A stretch of DNA of 64,000 bases from Azoarcus sp. PA01 (lineage in GTDB: Bacteria; Pseudomonadota; Gammaproteobacteria; Burkholderiales; Rhodocyclaceae), in contig LARU01000004.1 of assembly GCA_001274695.2 (NCBI GenBank), forward strand, positions 620,001-684,000, given 5' to 3'. A program made the position numbers and the translations under genes. Below, piece after piece: positions 26,676 through 37,002 of this stretch. How positions within the stretch are numbered: position 1 is the stretch's first letter; each line of letters opens with the position of its first letter. A model generated the notes under the pieces. It ran no database searches, was not told the DNA's origin, and saw only the letters and a program-made list of their open reading frames with translations.

Positions 26676-27265
26676 CCGCTTTTGTTTCGAATATCGCGGT
26701 CATAGCGGGCAAGCTGCGGCATCGCGCGGTGAAGGTAATACCCCATCGACCACAACGTCAGGGCTGCCGCGATATAAATCAGGACGTTACCGATCATGCG
26801 CAAGTCCAGCGACAGCAGCGGGGCATTGTAGAGCAGCAATGGAATGGCCATCATCTGCGCCGCGGTTTTCAGCTTCCCGACAAAAGCGACCGCAACCCCC
26901 GCGGACTGGCCGACGCGCGCCATCCATTCGCGCAGCGCCGAAATCGTGATCTCCCGGCCGATGATGACGACAGCGATGATCGAATCGACGCGCGCGAGCT
27001 GCACGAGCAGGATCAGCGCTGCCGCAACCATCAGCTTGTCCGCGACCGGGTCGAGAAATGCGCCGAAGGCCGAAGTCTGGTTGAGGGCGCGGGCGAGATA
27101 ACCGTCAAACCAGTCGGTGACGGCCGCGATGATGAAAATGATCGTCGCGGCCAAGTTTTTCTCTTCAGCGTCGAGCCAGCTGTCGGGAAGATAAAACACG
27201 CCGACGAACAGCGGGATCAGCGCAATGCGCGCCCAGGTCAGTGAATTTGGAACATTGAATAGCAT
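26672..27265 (-). CDS. pgsA: CDP-diacylglycerol-glycerol-3-phosphate 3-phosphatidyltransferase
   Basis: A 197-residue membrane enzyme with the CDP-alcohol phosphotransferase motif DWFDGYLARALNQTSAFGAF followed by LDPVADK, matching DGxxAR...G...DxxxD. It makes phosphatidylglycerophosphate, precursor of phosphatidylglycerol, at the inner membrane. The start MLFNVPNSLTWARIAL is the family start; 31 in-frame residues upstream belong to the uvrC overlap region and are rejected. It follows uvrC by 32 bases. Confidence 0.95.
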   Translation of the reverse strand: MLFNVPNSLTWARIALIPLFVGVFYLPDSWLDAEEKNLAATIIFIIAAVTDWFDGYLARALNQTSAFGAFLDPVADKLMVAAALILLVQLARVDSIIAVVIIGREITISALREWMARVGQSAGVAVAFVGKLKTAAQMMAIPLLLYNAPLLSLDLRMIGNVLIYIAAALTLWSMGYYLHRAMPQLARYDRDIRNKSG

Positions 27266-27297
27266 TGAATGAGGCCTTGCCGGCCGATGCGAGCGCG

Positions 27298-29106
27298 TCA
27301 ATGCAGCGCATTGTATATCGCTTCCGCAGTCTTTCGACTGACCCCGCCGACGCGGCACAGGTCCTCCACGGTTGCCGCGCGCACCCCGTCGAGTCCGCCG
27401 AAGCTCGCGAGCAGGTTGCGCCGGCGCGTCGGACCGACGCCGGGAATGTCCTCGAGCCGCGAGCCGATACGCGCTTTCGCCCGCTTGGCGCGGTGGCCCG
27501 TGATCGCGAAGCGATGGGCCTCGTCACGGATTTCCTGGATCAGATGCAGTGCCGGATGGTCGATCGCGAGGTTCTGCAGGCGGCCGTCCGGGAAAACCAG
27601 CGTCTCCAGGCCGGGCTTGCGCTCCTCGCCTTTCGCCACCCCCACCATTGCGACCGATTCGAGCCCGACGTCAGCCAATACCGAACGTGCCGAACTGACT
27701 TGCCCCTTGCCGCCGTCGATCAGTATCAGGTCGGGGCACACGCCTTCGCCGGCCGCGACCTTGCCGTAGCGGCGCTCGAGCACTTGCCGCATCGCGGCGA
27801 AGTCGTCGCCGGGCGTGATGCCGGTGATGTTGTAGCGACGGTATTCGGAGTTCTTCATCGCCCCGTCGACGCTTACGACGCACGATGCGACGGTCGCTTC
27901 GCCCATCGTGTGGCTGATGTCGAAGCACTCGATTCGCCGCGGCGGCTCACCCAGGTCGAGCGCCTCGCGCAGGGCTTCGAGGCGCATTTCAGCCCGGCCG
28001 GTGTCCCGTGCGCGGGCGACGATCGCAAGACGCGCGTTGTTCTCCGCCATCCCCATCCACACTTTTTCAGCCTGCAGACGCGGCGCGAGCAACGCGCAGG
28101 GCTTGTCGCAGATCTCGTCCATCAGCAGCGTGACCGGGGCGAGCGGCACATTCACGAGCACCTTTGCCGGCAGCTCGTGCTCGCGGTAGTGCTGCTCGAT
28201 GAACGCCAGCGCAGCATCCAGCGCGCCGATCCCGGCCGCCGCACTCGGAAACTGCGGACGGTCGCCGAGATGCCGCCCGCCGCGCACCATCGCGATGTTC
28301 ACGCAGGTCACCCCGCCCTCCTCGACCGCGGCGATGATATCGACATCCTCGTCCTTGCGGCTGTCGACGAACTGGCGGGCGAGCACCGCCTGCAGCACGC
28401 GCACCTGGTCACGGCATGCCGCGGCCTCCTCGAACGCCAGGCGCTCGGCCGCGGCGTGCATGCGCGCCGTGAGGTCGTCGATGACTTCCGAGGCCCGACC
28501 CTCGAGAAAGCGCGCCGCAAGCCTGACGTCCGCGGCGTACGCGTCCTTGTCGATCAGACCGACGCACGGTGCGGTACAGCGCTTGATCTGGTGCAGCAGG
28601 CAGGGGCGCGAGCGGTTCTGGAACACCGGGTTTTCGCAGGTGCGCAGGCGGAACGTCTTCTGCAGCAGGTGGATGCTTTCGCGCACCGCCCAGACGTTCG
28701 GGAACGGGCCAAAGTAGCGCGCGCCTTTGGTGAACGCGCCGCGGTGGTAGGCCAGGCGCGGGAATTCGTCGCCGGACAGCTCGATGTACGGATAGGTTTT
28801 GTCGTCGCGAAACAGGATGTTGTAACGCGGCGCGAGACTCTTGATGAGGTTGTTCTCGAGCAGCAGCGCTTCGGCCTCGGAGCGCGTCGGCGTGATGTCG
28901 ACGCGCAGGATCTGCGCGACCATCATCGCGATCCGCGGACTGGGCTGGGTGCGCTGGAAATAGCTCGACACGCGGCGCTTGAGATTCTTCGCCTTGCCGA
29001 CGTAGAGCACCCGCTCGTCGGCGCCGATCATGCGATAGACGCCCGGCTCCTCGGGCACCGTCCTGAGGAAGGTCCGGGCGTCGAACGGGCTGCCGGGCGC
29101 GGTCAT
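27298..29106 (-). CDS. uvrC: Excinuclease ABC subunit C
   Basis: A 602-residue protein with the GIY-YIG nuclease near residues 18-95 (VPEEPGVYRMI, RVLYVGKAKNLKRRVSSYF), the UVR motif around residue 210, the RNase H-like C-terminal nuclease (IECFDISHTMGEATVASCVV) and a terminal helix-hairpin-helix (LEDIPGVGPTRRRNLLASFG). It makes the dual incisions in nucleotide-excision repair. uvrB is in the same window at 56471-58528. Confidence 0.97.
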   Translation of the reverse strand: MTAPGSPFDARTFLRTVPEEPGVYRMIGADERVLYVGKAKNLKRRVSSYFQRTQPSPRIAMMVAQILRVDITPTRSEAEALLLENNLIKSLAPRYNILFRDDKTYPYIELSGDEFPRLAYHRGAFTKGARYFGPFPNVWAVRESIHLLQKTFRLRTCENPVFQNRSRPCLLHQIKRCTAPCVGLIDKDAYAADVRLAARFLEGRASEVIDDLTARMHAAAERLAFEEAAACRDQVRVLQAVLARQFVDSRKDEDVDIIAAVEEGGVTCVNIAMVRGGRHLGDRPQFPSAAAGIGALDAALAFIEQHYREHELPAKVLVNVPLAPVTLLMDEICDKPCALLAPRLQAEKVWMGMAENNARLAIVARARDTGRAEMRLEALREALDLGEPPRRIECFDISHTMGEATVASCVVSVDGAMKNSEYRRYNITGITPGDDFAAMRQVLERRYGKVAAGEGVCPDLILIDGGKGQVSSARSVLADVGLESVAMVGVAKGEERKPGLETLVFPDGRLQNLAIDHPALHLIQEIRDEAHRFAITGHRAKRAKARIGSRLEDIPGVGPTRRRNLLASFGGLDGVRAATVEDLCRVGGVSRKTAEAIYNALH

Positions 29107-29129
29107 CGTGAAGACCCGGGGAACGCGAT

Positions 29130-30200
29130 CTAGGCCGCGTCCTCGACGAGGCCGGCGACGACGTCACGCGCCTGCCGATAGACCGGATGCAGCTCCAGCG
29201 CGAACGGATCGGCAGCCTGCGGACGCGCGCGCAACGCCTCGATGCGCGCGCGGCTCTCCGGGGCGATGTCCGGCGCCCAGCGGTCGAGCAGGTCGACCGC
29301 GAGGTCGGGCCGGTTGCACACCAGCACCATGTCGCATCCGGCGCCGAACGCGGCGCGCGCACGCGCAAGGATGTCGCCGACGACAGTCGCGCCTTCCATC
29401 GTCAGGTCGTCGCTGAAGATCACGCCGCCGAAGCCGACGCGCCCGCGCAGGATGTCCTGCAGCCAGAAGCGCGAGAAACCGGCCGGATTCGGATCGACGC
29501 GCGGGTAGATGACGTGCGCGGGCATCACGCCGGCCAGCTGGCGCCCCAACCGGTGGCGGTACGGGGCGATGTCCTCGGCCCAGATCGCATCGAATTCGCG
29601 CTCATCGACCGGGATCTCGACGTGCGAATCGGCTTCGGCATAGCCGTGACCCGGAAAGTGCTTGCCGACGCAGCCCATGCCCGCGTCCGCCATGCCGGAC
29701 ACGAGCGACTGCGCGAGCGCCGCGACGACGAGCGGGTCGCGGTGGAAAGCCCGGTCGCCGACGACACGGCTGCAACCGAAGTCGAGATCGAGCACCGGCG
29801 TGAAGCTGAGGTCGACGCCGTGCGCGAGGAGCTCCGCGGCGAGCACGTAGCCGGTGCAGCGCGCGGATTCGAGCGCGGCGACATGATCATGCTCCCAAAG
29901 GCGGCCGAGACAGCGCATCGACGGAATGCGCGTGAAGCCGCCGCTGCGAAAACGCTGCACCCGGCCGCCTTCGTGATCGACCGCGATGATCAGCGCCGGA
30001 CTGCGCAGCGCATGGATCTCGGCAGTCAGCGCCTGCAACTGTTCCGAATCGCGGAAGTTGCGGGCGAACAGGATCACGCCGCCGACCAGCGGGTCGAGCA
30101 GGCGCTCGCGCTCTTCATCGGTCAGCGCAAACCCTGCGACATCGAGCATCACCGGCCCCAGCGGCCGGACAGTGGCAGGCGAATCGGATTGGAAAGTCAT
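29130..30200 (-). CDS. nagZ: Beta-N-acetylhexosaminidase (GH3), peptidoglycan recycling
   Basis: A 356-residue GH3 enzyme. The NagZ signature KHFPGHGYAEADSHVEIP contains the loop His-Asp pair, and GVIFSDDLTMEGA carries the catalytic nucleophile Asp. It removes GlcNAc from anhydro-muropeptides in the cytoplasm. The start overlaps the acpS stop (ATGA). Confidence 0.95.
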   Translation of the reverse strand: MTFQSDSPATVRPLGPVMLDVAGFALTDEERERLLDPLVGGVILFARNFRDSEQLQALTAEIHALRSPALIIAVDHEGGRVQRFRSGGFTRIPSMRCLGRLWEHDHVAALESARCTGYVLAAELLAHGVDLSFTPVLDLDFGCSRVVGDRAFHRDPLVVAALAQSLVSGMADAGMGCVGKHFPGHGYAEADSHVEIPVDEREFDAIWAEDIAPYRHRLGRQLAGVMPAHVIYPRVDPNPAGFSRFWLQDILRGRVGFGGVIFSDDLTMEGATVVGDILARARAAFGAGCDMVLVCNRPDLAVDLLDRWAPDIAPESRARIEALRARPQAADPFALELHPVYRQARDVVAGLVEDAA

Positions 30201-30574
30201 CGTTTCTCGATCAGGGCGAAGGCGACGACGTAGTCCGCCTCGTCGGTGAGGCTCAAATGTGCGTTGAGGCCGCGCTCGGCCAAAAAACCGGCCAGCGCGC
30301 TGTCATAGCAATACAGCGGCTTGCCGCGCTCGTCGTGGTCGACCGCGACCGCGTGCAGCGTTGCCGGAATCGCGACGCCTGTTCCGAGCGCCTTGCCGAA
30401 CGCCTCCTTGGCCGCGAAGCGCTTGGCGAGGAAACGTGCGGGGTCGCGGCTCGCCGCAAAGCCGTCGTGCTCGGACGCGGCAAGAATTCGTGCGGCGAAA
30501 CGCGCCCCATGACGGTCAAGCGAGCGCTGCATGCGTTCGACCTGCACGATGTCGGTACCGATGCCGTGGATCAT
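30197..30574 (-). CDS. acpS: Holo-[acyl-carrier-protein] synthase
   Basis: A 125-residue phosphopantetheinyl transferase: MIHGIGTDIVQVERMQ holds the metal-binding Asp and FLAKRFAAKEAFGKALGTG the conserved Glu-Ala-x-x-Lys. It attaches 4'-phosphopantetheine from CoA to AcpP (gene at 44600-44839). It lies between pdxJ and nagZ, the common arrangement in Proteobacteria. Confidence 0.96.
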   Translation of the reverse strand: MIHGIGTDIVQVERMQRSLDRHGARFAARILAASEHDGFAASRDPARFLAKRFAAKEAFGKALGTGVAIPATLHAVAVDHDERGKPLYCYDSALAGFLAERGLNAHLSLTDEADYVVAFALIEKR

Positions 30575-30584
30575 GCGCGCGCGC

Positions 30585-31340
30585 TCATCGCCCGAGGCTG
30601 GCGGCCTCGCGCATCAGCCGCTTCATTTCGCGCACCGCCTCGCGCAGCCCGGTGAACACCGAACGGCTGACGATGGCGTGCCCGATATGCAGTTCGCGCA
30701 CTCCCGGCAAACGTGCGATCGGTTGCACGTTGTAGTAGTTCAGCGCATGGCCGGCATTGAAGCGCATGCCCAGTGCCTGGGTCGCCTCGCCGGCGCGGCG
30801 CACCTTGTCGAGCTGCTCGACGACCGCGACACTCTGCGCATCGCGGCCGGCGGCGTGGAACGCATGGGCGTAGCGGCCGGTATGAATCTCGCAGACCCGC
30901 GCGCCGATGCGGGCCGCCGCTTCGACCTGTCCGAGTTCGGCGTCGATGAACACGCTCGCGACGATGCCGGCATCGGCGAGCCGTGCGATGACGTCCTTCA
31001 ATCGGCCTTCCTGTGCCAGCACGTCGAGCCCGCCCTCGGTCGTCACCTCGTGACGCCCCTCGGGCACGAGCATCGCCATCTCGGGCTTGAGCGCGCATGC
31101 GATGCCGACCATTTCGTCGGTCGCGGCCATCTCGAGGTTCAGCTTGACCTGCGTGAGCTCGCGCAGCCTGCGCACGTCCTCGTCCTGGATGTGGCGGCGG
31201 TCCTCGCGCAGATGCACGGTGATGCCGTCCGCCCCGCCGAGATGGGCTTCCGCCGCCGCCCACGCAGGATCCGGTTCCCACGTGCGGCGCGCCTGGCGCA
31301 GCGTCGCGACGTGGTCGATGTTGACGCCGAGTTCGATCAC
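30585..31340 (-). CDS. pdxJ: Pyridoxine 5'-phosphate synthase
   Basis: A 251-residue TIM-barrel protein starting MIELGVNIDHVATLRQARRT, with DGITVHLREDRRHIQDEDVR and NAGHALNYYNV typical of PdxJ. It condenses aminoacetone phosphate with deoxyxylulose phosphate to form pyridoxine phosphate. Its start overlaps the recO stop (ATGA). Confidence 0.97.
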   Translation of the reverse strand: MIELGVNIDHVATLRQARRTWEPDPAWAAAEAHLGGADGITVHLREDRRHIQDEDVRRLRELTQVKLNLEMAATDEMVGIACALKPEMAMLVPEGRHEVTTEGGLDVLAQEGRLKDVIARLADAGIVASVFIDAELGQVEAAARIGARVCEIHTGRYAHAFHAAGRDAQSVAVVEQLDKVRRAGEATQALGMRFNAGHALNYYNVQPIARLPGVRELHIGHAIVSRSVFTGLREAVREMKRLMREAASLGR

Positions 31341-32056
31341 AGTTCCTGCAACTCCTTCAGCACCCGGCGCGACTGCAGCGGCTGTCCGCCGAGATAGTGA
31401 TTGATCAGCAGGCGCAGCAGCGCCTTGCTCTGGAAAAGGGTTTCGGCGCGGGAAAAATCGCCGCGCGCCATGTCGAGCAGCGTCTGGCCGCTCACGCCCG
31501 GCCGTCCTTCGTCGTTGCCGGCGAGCCGTACCGGACCTTTCTCGATTATATAGACGTACTGCTGCGCGGGATCGACGGCCCGATTCGAGTCGCCTTCGAT
31601 GTCGAGGCCCACGCCGTAACCGAGTTCGCGCAGCAGCGTGAGTTCGAAGCGCCGCAGGATCGGCGCCGCGTCGCCGCGTCCGAGCTGCGCAAGCGCGTCC
31701 GCGTAGGCATCGAACAGCGCCGGATGCGCATCTTCGCGCGCGGTGAGCCGCACCAGCAGTTCATTGAGGTAGTAACCGCACATCAGCGCCCGGCCGGTCA
31801 GCAGCGGCTGCCCGCCGCGCCACTCGGCACGCACCAGCGTCTTGACTTCGCCTCCGCCGGACCAGTCCATCAGCAGCGGCTGGAACGCCATGATCACGCC
31901 GCGCAGCGCCGACATCGGCCGGCGAGCGCCTTTGGCCACCAGCGCGACCCGGCCGTGGTCCCGCGAGAAAATCTCGACGATCAAGCTGGTTTCGCGCCAC
32001 GGATAAGTGTGCAGGACGAACGCAGGTTGCTGATCGATGCGCTGCTTCTGGCTCAC
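31337..32056 (-). CDS. recO: DNA repair protein RecO
   Basis: A 239-residue protein with the N-terminal OB fold (FVLHTYPWRETSLIVEIFSR, DHGRVALVAKGARRP) and a helical C-terminal domain. RecO loads RecA onto SSB-coated DNA in the RecFOR pathway. It lies 21 bases after era and overlaps pdxJ by four bases. Confidence 0.93.
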   Translation of the reverse strand: MSQKQRIDQQPAFVLHTYPWRETSLIVEIFSRDHGRVALVAKGARRPMSALRGVIMAFQPLLMDWSGGGEVKTLVRAEWRGGQPLLTGRALMCGYYLNELLVRLTAREDAHPALFDAYADALAQLGRGDAAPILRRFELTLLRELGYGVGLDIEGDSNRAVDPAQQYVYIIEKGPVRLAGNDEGRPGVSGQTLLDMARGDFSRAETLFQSKALLRLLINHYLGGQPLQSRRVLKELQEL

Positions 32057-32077
32057 GGCCCCACGCGCACGGTCGGA

Positions 32078-32995
32078 TTATTCGTAGCCGAGACTCTTGA
32101 GCGCCCGTTCGTCATCGGCCCAGCCGCTCTTGACCTTGACCCACACTTCGAGGAACACCTTGCCGTCAAAAAGCTTTTCGAGTTCGACACGCGCTTCGGA
32201 GGCGATGCGCTTCAGCTGCTCGCCGCCCTTGCCGATGACGATGCCCTTGTGGCTGGACCGGTCGACCACGACGGCTGCATGAATGCGGCGCAGGTTGCCT
32301 TCCGTCTCGAACTTCTCGATCTCGACCGCGACGCCGTACGGCAGTTCGTCGCCGAGCAGGCGGAACAGCTTCTCGCGCAGGAATTCCGCCGCCAGAAAAC
32401 GCTCGCTGCGGTCGGTGATCTCGTCGGCGCCATACATCGGTTCGCCTTCGGGCAGCAACGGCGTGGCCGCCTTTACGAGCGCTTCGACGTTCGTGCCGCG
32501 TTCGGCACTCAACGGCACGATTTCGGTGAAGGGATAGACTTCCGCCATCTTCGCGATGAACGGCAGGAGCTGGCTCTTGTCGCCCAGCCGGTCGACTTTG
32601 TTGATGACCAGCACCACTTTCGCGTCGGCCGGCAGCACCGACACGACCTTGCGGTCGTCGTCGCCGAAGCGCCCCGCCTCGATCACCAGGAACACCAGAT
32701 CGACGTCGCCGAGCACCTGCGACACGGTGCGGTTCATCGAACGGTTCAGCGCGTTGCGATGGCGGGTCTGGAAACCGGGCGTATCGACGAACACGAACTG
32801 CGCGTTGTCGTCCGTCAGGATGCCGGTGACGCGATGCCGCGTGGTCTGGGCCTTGCGGGAGACGATGCTGATCTTCTGCCCGATCAGCCGGTTCAGCAAA
32901 GTCGACTTGCCGACGTTGGGGCGTCCGACGATGGCGACGAAGCCGGTGCGAAACGGCACCTTGTCATCGGCTTGCGGCGTGTTTTCCTGATTCAT
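32078..32995 (-). CDS. era: GTPase Era, 30S ribosome maturation
   Basis: A 305-residue GTPase: G1 [18 protein letters not shown]3 VDTPG, G4 NKVDRL, then a C-terminal KH domain with [20 protein letters not shown]. Era binds the 3' end of 16S rRNA during small-subunit assembly. The start at 32995 overlaps the rnc stop by four bases; the frame is open far upstream but that part is antisense to nothing and belongs to the rnc overlap. Confidence 0.97.
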   Translation of the reverse strand: MNQENTPQADDKVPFRTGFVAIVGRPNVGKSTLLNRLIGQKISIVSRKAQTTRHRVTGILTDDNAQFVFVDTPGFQTRHRNALNRSMNRTVSQVLGDVDLVFLVIEAGRFGDDDRKVVSVLPADAKVVLVINKVDRLGDKSQLLPFIAKMAEVYPFTEIVPLSAERGTNVEALVKAATPLLPEGEPMYGADEITDRSERFLAAEFLREKLFRLLGDELPYGVAVEIEKFETEGNLRRIHAAVVVDRSSHKGIVIGKGGEQLKRIASEARVELEKLFDGKVFLEVWVKVKSGWADDERALKSLGYE

Positions 32996-33669
32996 TGCTT
33001 CCTCAACTGGGCGAGCGCGAATTCCGCCGATTGCTGTTCTGCGGCACGGCGGCTGGTGCCGCGGCCGGTGGTGCGAAGGTTCAGTGCGTTGACCTCGCAC
33101 ACCACCTCGAATTCCTGCGCATGGGCTTCGCCGTGGATCTTGGCCATGACGTAGGTCGGCAGCGGCAGCTTGCGCCCCTGCAGCAGCTCCTGCAGCGCCG
33201 TTTTCGGGTCTTTCGCAGCGACGCCCGGATCGATCGCGGCGATCATCGGGCCATACAGGCGATCGATGACCGCTTTCGCGGCCGCGAAGCCCTGATCGAG
33301 AAAGGTCGCGGCGAACACCGCCTCGAGCGCATCGGCGAGAATCGACGGACGGCGAAAGCCGCCGCTTTTCATCTCGCCTTCGCCGAGACGGAGATGTTCG
33401 CCGAGGTCGAGTTCCAGCGCGATCCGGTGCAGGCCGTCCTGGCACACCAGTGACGCGCGAAGGCGCGACATCTCGCCTTCGCGCAGGCTTGCGAAACGCT
33501 CGAACAGCGCAATCGCGACGACGCAGTTGAGGATGCTGTCGCCGAGAAACTCCAGCCGCTCGTTGTTCGGCTGTCCGAAACTGCGATGCGTGAGTGCCTG
33601 CTCGAGCAGCGCCGGATCGTCGAACCGGTGTCCGAGGCGGCGCTGCAGGCGATCGAGCTTGCCGGCCAC
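32992..33669 (-). CDS. rnc: Ribonuclease III
   Basis: A 225-residue protein starting at GTG. The RNase III signature [20 protein letters not shown] is near residues 38-57, with the second acidic cluster in [17 protein letters not shown]; the double-stranded-RNA-binding domain is at about 155-223. It processes rRNA precursors and structured RNAs. The start overlaps the preceding stop (TAGTG). Confidence 0.97.
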   Translation of the reverse strand: MAGKLDRLQRRLGHRFDDPALLEQALTHRSFGQPNNERLEFLGDSILNCVVAIALFERFASLREGEMSRLRASLVCQDGLHRIALELDLGEHLRLGEGEMKSGGFRRPSILADALEAVFAATFLDQGFAAAKAVIDRLYGPMIAAIDPGVAAKDPKTALQELLQGRKLPLPTYVMAKIHGEAHAQEFEVVCEVNALNLRTTGRGTSRRAAEQQSAEFALAQLRKQ

Positions 33670-34028
33670 TATTGCTCGGCCGACGTGGCCTGGAAATCGA
33701 ACAGCAGGCTGACGTTCCCCGCCACCGGCACTTTGCGTTCGTAGGCGACTTCGACGACCGTCTTGCCGCCGGGCCTCGTGATGTCGAGGTCTGCCCCGCT
33801 GACCGTGACGACGTCATCGATCTGGCGACGCCGGTCGAAGCTGCGACGCAGTTCGGGGGTCGCCACGCCGTTGTCGCCTTCTTCCGCAACCAGCTTCACG
33901 TTGCGCTTGATGGCGAGGTATTCGTTGATCGCCGGCACGGTGCGGAAAGCGACCAGCAACGCCGAGCCCAACAGCGCCCCGACGATCAGCACGCCCATCA
34001 GGCTAAGACCGAGTTGTCTGCTTTTCAT
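33669..34028 (-). CDS. DUF4845 single-pass membrane protein
   Basis: A 119-residue protein starting [20 protein letters not shown], with one N-terminal membrane segment and a periplasmic-looking domain ([20 protein letters not shown]). It lies between lepB and rnc, the position of DUF4845 genes in Beta- and Gammaproteobacteria. The function is unknown; a link with signal peptidase is suggested only by position. Confidence 0.85.
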   Translation of the reverse strand: MKSRQLGLSLMGVLIVGALLGSALLVAFRTVPAINEYLAIKRNVKLVAEEGDNGVATPELRRSFDRRRQIDDVVTVSGADLDITRPGGKTVVEVAYERKVPVAGNVSLLFDFQATSAEQ

Positions 34029-34047
34029 GCGATTAAAGTTCTCCGTA

Positions 34048-34836
34048 TCAATGGAAACCACCGATGCGCTTCATGTCACTGAAGTTGAACCAGATGAAAA
34101 ATGCGCGCCCGACGATGTTCTCGTCCGGCACGAACCCCCACACGCGGCTGTCGCTGCTCGCGTCCCGATTGTCGCCCATGACGAAATAATGCCCTTCCGG
34201 CACCGTGCAGCTTACCCCGGCCGTCGTGTAGGTGCAGTTTTCGCGATACGGGAAGTCGAGCACATGCGGAACGAATGCCGGCGTATCACGCTCGATTAGC
34301 ACCGAATGGTTCGCTTCGCCGAGCTTCTCGGCGAAACGGGGAGAATAGTAGAGGCGATCCGGGTGGAGGTAGTCGGGCTGGGGTGCGAGTTCTACCACTT
34401 CACCGTTGATCCGCAGCCGCTTGTTCAGGTATTCGACCTTGTCGCCGGGCAGGCCGACCACGCGCTTGATGTAGTCGAGGGAAGGATCGGCCGGATAGCG
34501 GAACACCATCACGTCGCCGCGTTTCGGCTCCTCGACGTCGATGATCTTCTTGTTGATCACCGGCACGCGAATGCCATAGACCCATTTATTGACGAGGATG
34601 AAGTCCCCGACGAGCAGCGTCGGAATCATCGAGCCCGACGGAATCTTGAACGGCTCGACGAGAAAGGATCGCAGCGCGAACACGATCAGGATGACCGGGA
34701 AAAAACTCGCCCCGTACTCGACCCACCACGGCGAGGGGGCTCCCGGGGCGCGCCGTTTGCGCGCGACGAAGCGGTCGATCAGCCACAGCATTCCGGTGGC
34801 GACCAGCAGCAGAAACAATACCAGGGCGAAATTCAC
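34048..34836 (-). CDS. lepB: Signal peptidase I
   Basis: A 262-residue protein with two N-terminal membrane segments, catalytic Ser69 in FKIPSGSMIPTLL and general base Lys124 in DYIKRVVGLPGD, then the conserved GDNRDASSDSR box. It cleaves signal peptides at the periplasmic face. It sits directly downstream of lepA, the classical lepA-lepB order. Confidence 0.97.
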   Translation of the reverse strand: MNFALVLFLLLVATGMLWLIDRFVARKRRAPGAPSPWWVEYGASFFPVILIVFALRSFLVEPFKIPSGSMIPTLLVGDFILVNKWVYGIRVPVINKKIIDVEEPKRGDVMVFRYPADPSLDYIKRVVGLPGDKVEYLNKRLRINGEVVELAPQPDYLHPDRLYYSPRFAEKLGEANHSVLIERDTPAFVPHVLDFPYRENCTYTTAGVSCTVPEGHYFVMGDNRDASSDSRVWGFVPDENIVGRAFFIWFNFSDMKRIGGFH

Positions 34837-34884
34837 ACGGACTCCGTATCGAAGCGTTCCGGCGCCATCACGCCGGCCTGCGCA

Positions 34885-36681
34885 TCATTTGCCTTCATCG
34901 ACCCGTAGCACGGCGAGGAAAGCTTCCTGCGGGATTTCCACGTTGCCCACCTGCTTCATCCGCTTCTTGCCCTCCTTCTGCTTTTCGAGCAGCTTCTTCT
35001 TGCGCGAGATGTCGCCGCCATAGCACTTGGCGAGCACGTTCTTGCGCAGCGCCTTGATCGTTTCACGGGCGATGATGTGCGAGCCGATCGCCGACTGGAT
35101 CGCGACATCGAACATCTGACGCGGAATCAGTCCGCGCAGTTTCGCCGCGACTTCGCGCCCGCGGTACTGCGCAGACGCGCGATGGACGATCACCGACAGC
35201 GCGTCGACTTTTTCGCCGCCGACCAGCAGGTCGAGCTTGACGAGATCCGCTGCGCGGTACTCCTTGAAATCGTAGTCGAGCGAGGCGTAGCCGCGTGAAA
35301 CGGATTTCAGCTTGTCGAAGAAATCCATGACGACTTCATTCATCGGCAGGTCGTAGATCAGCTGGACCTGGCGGCCGTGGTAGCGCATGTCCACCTGCGC
35401 GCCGCGCTTGAGGTTGCACAGCGTGATGACCGGCCCGACGTAGTCCTGGGGCAGGAAGATCGTGGCGGTGATGATCGGCTCGCGGATCTCGGCGATCTTC
35501 GACTGATCGGGGAGCTTGGCCGGGTTCTCGACGCGGATCACCTCGCCGCTGTTCATCACGACTTCGTACACCACCGTCGGCGCGGTGGTGATGAGGTTCA
35601 TGTCGAATTCGCGCTCGAGCCGCTCCTGCACGATGTCCATGTGCAGCAGGCCGAGAAAGCCGCAGCGGAACCCGAAACCGAGCGCCTGCGAGACTTCCGG
35701 CTCGTACTGCAGCGAAGCGTCGTTGAGCCGCAGCTTCTCGAGCGAATCGCGCAGCTGGTCGTATTCGCTCGATTCGACCGGATAAAGGCCGGCGAACACC
35801 TGCGGCTTGATCTCCTTGAAGCCCGGCAGCGGCTCGCTCGCCGGGCGCGTCGCGAGCGTCACGGTGTCGCCGACTTTCGCCGCCTGCAGTTCCTTGATGC
35901 CGGCGATGATGAATCCGACTTCGCCGGCCGACAGCTGGGGGCGCGCCACGGAGCGCGGCGTGAACACGCCGACCTGGTCGCACGGGTACTGCGCGCCATT
36001 GGCCATCAGCAGGATGCGGTCTTTCGGCTTGAGCACGCCATCGACGACGCGCACGAGCATCACGACGCCGACGTAATTGTCGAACCACGAGTCGATGATC
36101 AGCGCCTTCAGCGGCGCGTCCGGATCGCCTTTCGGCGGCGGCACGCGGCGCACGACGGTTTCCAGCACGTCCTCGATGCCGAGTCCGGTCTTCGCCGAAC
36201 ACAGCACCGCCTCGGACGCATCGACGCCGATCACGTCCTCGATCTCCTTGCGCGCGCTCTCGGGGTCGGCTGCCGGCAAGTCGATCTTGTTCAGCACCGG
36301 AACGACTTCGACGTTCTGCTCGATCGCCGTATAGCAGTTCGCTACCGTCTGCGCTTCGACGCCCTGCGACGCATCCACGACGAGCAGCGCGCCTTCGCAC
36401 GCCGACAGCGACCGGCTGACTTCGTACGAGAAATCCACATGGCCCGGCGTGTCGATCAGGTTGAGGTTATAGACCTGCCCGTCCCTGGCCTTGTACTGCA
36501 GCGCGGCCGTCTGGGCCTTGATCGTGATTCCGCGCTCTCGCTCGAGATCCATCGAATCGAGAACCTGCGCCTCCATCTCGCGATCGGACAAGCCGCCACA
36601 GAAATGGATGAGCCGATCGGCCAGCGTGGACTTGCCGTGATCGATGTGGGCGATGATCGAAAAATTTCGGATATGTTGCAT
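34885..36681 (-). CDS. lepA: Elongation factor 4 (LepA GTPase)
   Basis: A 598-residue translational GTPase: [20 protein letters not shown] (G1), [16 protein letters not shown] (G3), [12 protein letters not shown] (G4), and the LepA-specific C-terminal domain with [20 protein letters not shown]. It acts on stalled or mistranslocated ribosomes and in 30S assembly. Only about 50 bases separate it from the upstream glutaredoxin gene. Confidence 0.98.
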   Translation of the reverse strand: MQHIRNFSIIAHIDHGKSTLADRLIHFCGGLSDREMEAQVLDSMDLERERGITIKAQTAALQYKARDGQVYNLNLIDTPGHVDFSYEVSRSLSACEGALLVVDASQGVEAQTVANCYTAIEQNVEVVPVLNKIDLPAADPESARKEIEDVIGVDASEAVLCSAKTGLGIEDVLETVVRRVPPPKGDPDAPLKALIIDSWFDNYVGVVMLVRVVDGVLKPKDRILLMANGAQYPCDQVGVFTPRSVARPQLSAGEVGFIIAGIKELQAAKVGDTVTLATRPASEPLPGFKEIKPQVFAGLYPVESSEYDQLRDSLEKLRLNDASLQYEPEVSQALGFGFRCGFLGLLHMDIVQERLEREFDMNLITTAPTVVYEVVMNSGEVIRVENPAKLPDQSKIAEIREPIITATIFLPQDYVGPVITLCNLKRGAQVDMRYHGRQVQLIYDLPMNEVVMDFFDKLKSVSRGYASLDYDFKEYRAADLVKLDLLVGGEKVDALSVIVHRASAQYRGREVAAKLRGLIPRQMFDVAIQSAIGSHIIARETIKALRKNVLAKCYGGDISRKKKLLEKQKEGKKRMKQVGNVEIPQEAFLAVLRVDEGK

Positions 36682-36735
36682 GCGACAACAAAAGAAAGGT
36701 GCCGTGCGGCACCTTGGATGAATTGGTTGACCTGG

Positions 36736-37002
36736 CTAAGGCGCGGATTCTAGCGGAAAACGTCGGCAATAGGCACGAACGGCCGCCGCGTCGAGCCGGA
36801 AGCGGCACAGTTCGGTGTCGCCGCCGAGCACGACCGGCACCAGTTCGTTCCAGCGCGCCTCGAGTTCCGGGTCGGCATCGACGTCGAGAACGCGCACCGT
36901 CCAGCCGAGCTCCGTCGCCAGCGGCCGCAGCTCATCGAGCAGATCGTGGCACAGGTGGCACCACTCGCGGCTCATCACCACCAGCTCGCGCACGCCGCTC
37001 AC
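36736..37002 (-). CDS. Glutaredoxin-family protein
   Basis: An 88-residue thioredoxin-fold protein with the CxxC pair in SREWCHLCHDLLDELRP and the family-like end VPVVLGGDTELCRFRLD. The GTG at 37002 overlaps the mucD stop by four bases (GTGA); GTG 36993 is an alternative start. Such proteins sit between mucD and lepA in many betaproteobacteria. The redox partner is unknown. Confidence 0.82.
   Translation of the reverse strand: MSGVRELVVMSREWCHLCHDLLDELRPLATELGWTVRVLDVDADPELEARWNELVPVVLGGDTELCRFRLDAAAVRAYCRRFPLESAP

Noticed and set aside
27265..29133. Long + strand frame opposite uvrC
   Set aside because: Antisense shadow; no start signal or family similarity.
32996..33889. N-terminal extension of Era
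   Set aside because: The extra frame overlaps rnc; Era homologues begin near 32995, where an ATGA overlap gives a normal coupled start.
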